Positions 62,533 through 64,000 of a stretch of 64,000 nt of DNA are shown here, one piece after another. Position numbers and translations under genes: made by a program. The number at the start of each line of letters is the position of its first letter. The first letter of the stretch is position 1. The notes under the pieces were generated by a model, which was not told the origin of the DNA, searched no databases, and worked only from the letters and a program-made list of their open reading frames with translations. Origin of the DNA: Stomoxys calcitrans. Lineage: Eukaryota; Arthropoda; Insecta; Diptera; Muscidae. The DNA is taken from contig NC_081554.1 of the NCBI RefSeq assembly GCF_963082655.1, forward strand, positions 98,132,232 through 98,196,231, given 5' to 3'.

Positions 62533-64000
62533 TTTATACCCTCCACCATAGGATGGGAGGTATACTAATTTCGTCATTCTGTTTGTAACTACTCGAAATA
62601 TTCGTCTGAGACCCCATAAAGTATATATATTCTTGATCGTCGCGAAATTTTATGTCGATCTAGCCATGTCCGTCCGTCTGTCCGTCCGTCCGTCCGTCCG
62701 TCCGTCCGTCCGTCTGTCTGTCTGCCGAAAGCACGCTAACTTCCGAAGGAGTAGAGCTAGCCGCTTGAAATTTTGCACAAATACTTCTTATTAGTGTAGG
62801 TCGGTTGGTATTGTAAATGGGCCATATCGGTCCATGTTTTGATATAGCTGCAATATAAACTGATCTTGGGTCTTGACTTCTTGAGCCTCTAGAGTGCGCA
62901 ATTCTTATCCGATTTGAATGAAATTTTTCACGACGTATTTTGTTATGATATCCAACAATTGTGCCAAGTATGGTTCTAATCGGTCCATAACCTGATATAG
63001 CTGCCATATAAACCGATCTTGGGTCTTGACTTCTTGAGCCTCTAGAGTGCGCAATTCTTATCCGATTTGAATGAAATTTTGCACGACGTATTTTGTTATG
63101 ATATCCAACAATTGTGCCATGTATGGTTCAAATCGGTTCATAACCTGATATAGCTGCCATATAAACCGATCTTGGGTCTTGACTTCTTGAGCCTCTAGAG
63201 TGCGCAATTCTTATTCGATTTGAATGAAATTTTGCACGACGTGTTTTGGTATGATATCCAACAATTGTGCCAAGAATGGTTTACATCGGTTCATAACCTG
63301 ATATAGCAGCCATATGAACCGATCTTGGGTCTTGACTTCTTGAACCTCTAGAAGGCGCAAATCTTATCCGATAGAGTGCGCAATTCTTATCCGATTTGAA
63401 TGAAATTTTGCACGACGTATTTTGTTATGATATCCAACAATTGTGCCAAGTATGGTTCTAATCGGTCCATAACCTGATATAGCTGCCATATAAACCGATC
63501 TTGGGTCTTGACTTCTTGAGCCTCTAGAGTGCGCAATTCTTATCCGATTTGAATGAAATTTTGCACGACGTATTTTGTTATGATATCCAACAATTGTGCC
63601 ATGTATGGTTCAAATCGGTTCATAACCTGATATAGCTGCCATATAAACCGATCTTGGGTCTTGACTTCTTGAGCCTCTAGAGTGCGCAATTCTTATTCGA
63701 TTTGAATGAAATTTTGCACGACGTATTTTGTTATGATATCCAACAATTTTGCCAAGTATGGTTCAAATCGGTTCATAATCTGGTATAGCTGTCATATAAA
63801 CCGATCTTGGGTCTTGACTTCTTGAGCCTCTAGAGGGCGCAATTATCGTCCGATTTAAAATTTTGCACGTAGTGTTTTGGTATTACTTTCAACAACTATG
63901 CTAAGTATGATTCAAATCGGTTCATAATCTGGTATAGCTGTCATATAAACCGATCTTGGATCTTGACTTCTTCAGCCAAGTGATGGCGCAATTCTCATCC
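62533..64000 (+). mobile_element. DINE-1-like element, family A (runs off right edge)
   Basis: 5' stem TATACCCTCCACCATAGG/GGGAGGTATAC, TATATATTCTTGATCG, a (CCGT)n run at about 62669-62723 and eight or more ~153-bp core units. The 3' end is outside the window. A 482-bp block of three units is duplicated (see findings). Confidence 0.85.

Noticed and set aside
62669..62723. A CRISPR-like or simple-sequence array of CCGT units
   Set aside because: It is the CCGTCCGTCTGTC segment found in every family A and B copy. There are no spacers and this is eukaryotic DNA.

Overview
The window reads as AT-rich intergenic or intronic DNA from a fly, most likely a calyptrate such as a muscid (Stomoxys, Musca or Haematobia type). 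This rests on the repeat content: about two thirds of the window is short interspersed elements whose left ends closely resemble the dipteran DINE-1/INE-1 Helentrons (TATACCC...GGGTATAC stem, then an 'ATAAAGTATATATATTCTTGATC' type block and CCGTCCGTCTGTC runs). There are no bacterial genes, operons, rRNA or CRISPR arrays. One fixed 200-base N gap lies at 10342-10541.

I use letters for the repeat families. A and B are DINE-1-like families with different tandem cores (about 153 bp in A, about 138 bp or its 276 bp dimer in B). They share the 3' palindrome TTCGGCCCGGCCGAA followed by a TTTTACTTGTT end. C and G are two further related families. D is a Helitron-like family (5' TC, 3' CTAG, inserted between A and T) with a G/C-rich ~120 bp tandem core. 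F is a palindrome-ended MITE-like sequence. A, B, C, D and G carry no protein.

Layout. 1-5126: A and B copies, a tRNA-derived SINE and remains of a CR1-like retrotransposon. 5127-9701: a full-length Jockey-type non-LTR retrotransposon (ORF1, ORF2, poly-A) with a 12-bp target duplication, sitting in a C copy. 9702-22385: nested A, B, C, D and F copies, including an A inserted into a D. 22386-26744: mostly low-copy DNA, with a mariner-like deletion derivative (23097-23692) and, on the minus strand, a candidate first coding exon of a host gene (25445-25472, splice donor at 25439-25444) that may belong to a Rab-type GTPase. 26749-33289: a young Ty3/gypsy LTR retrotransposon with identical 489-bp LTRs and AAAC target duplications. 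33294-49692: more A, B, D and G copies, fragments of an RNase H-bearing non-LTR element, and a Penelope-like GIY-YIG fragment. 49693-53550 (minus): a second non-LTR retrotransposon inside an A copy, whose ORF1 and ORF2 meet at a canonical -1 slippery heptamer. 53551-64000: A and B copies, a second SINE, a second mariner-like relic, and an A copy running off the end.

The retroelements explain nearly all long ORFs. Three of them are each one homopolymer base away from an uninterrupted frame, which could be real mutation, recoding or assembly error. I see no novel multi-gene system. The most interesting items are the slippery ORF1/ORF2 junction, the candidate host exon, the families of Helentron-like elements with shared ends but unrelated cores, and the mutually nested A and D insertions.
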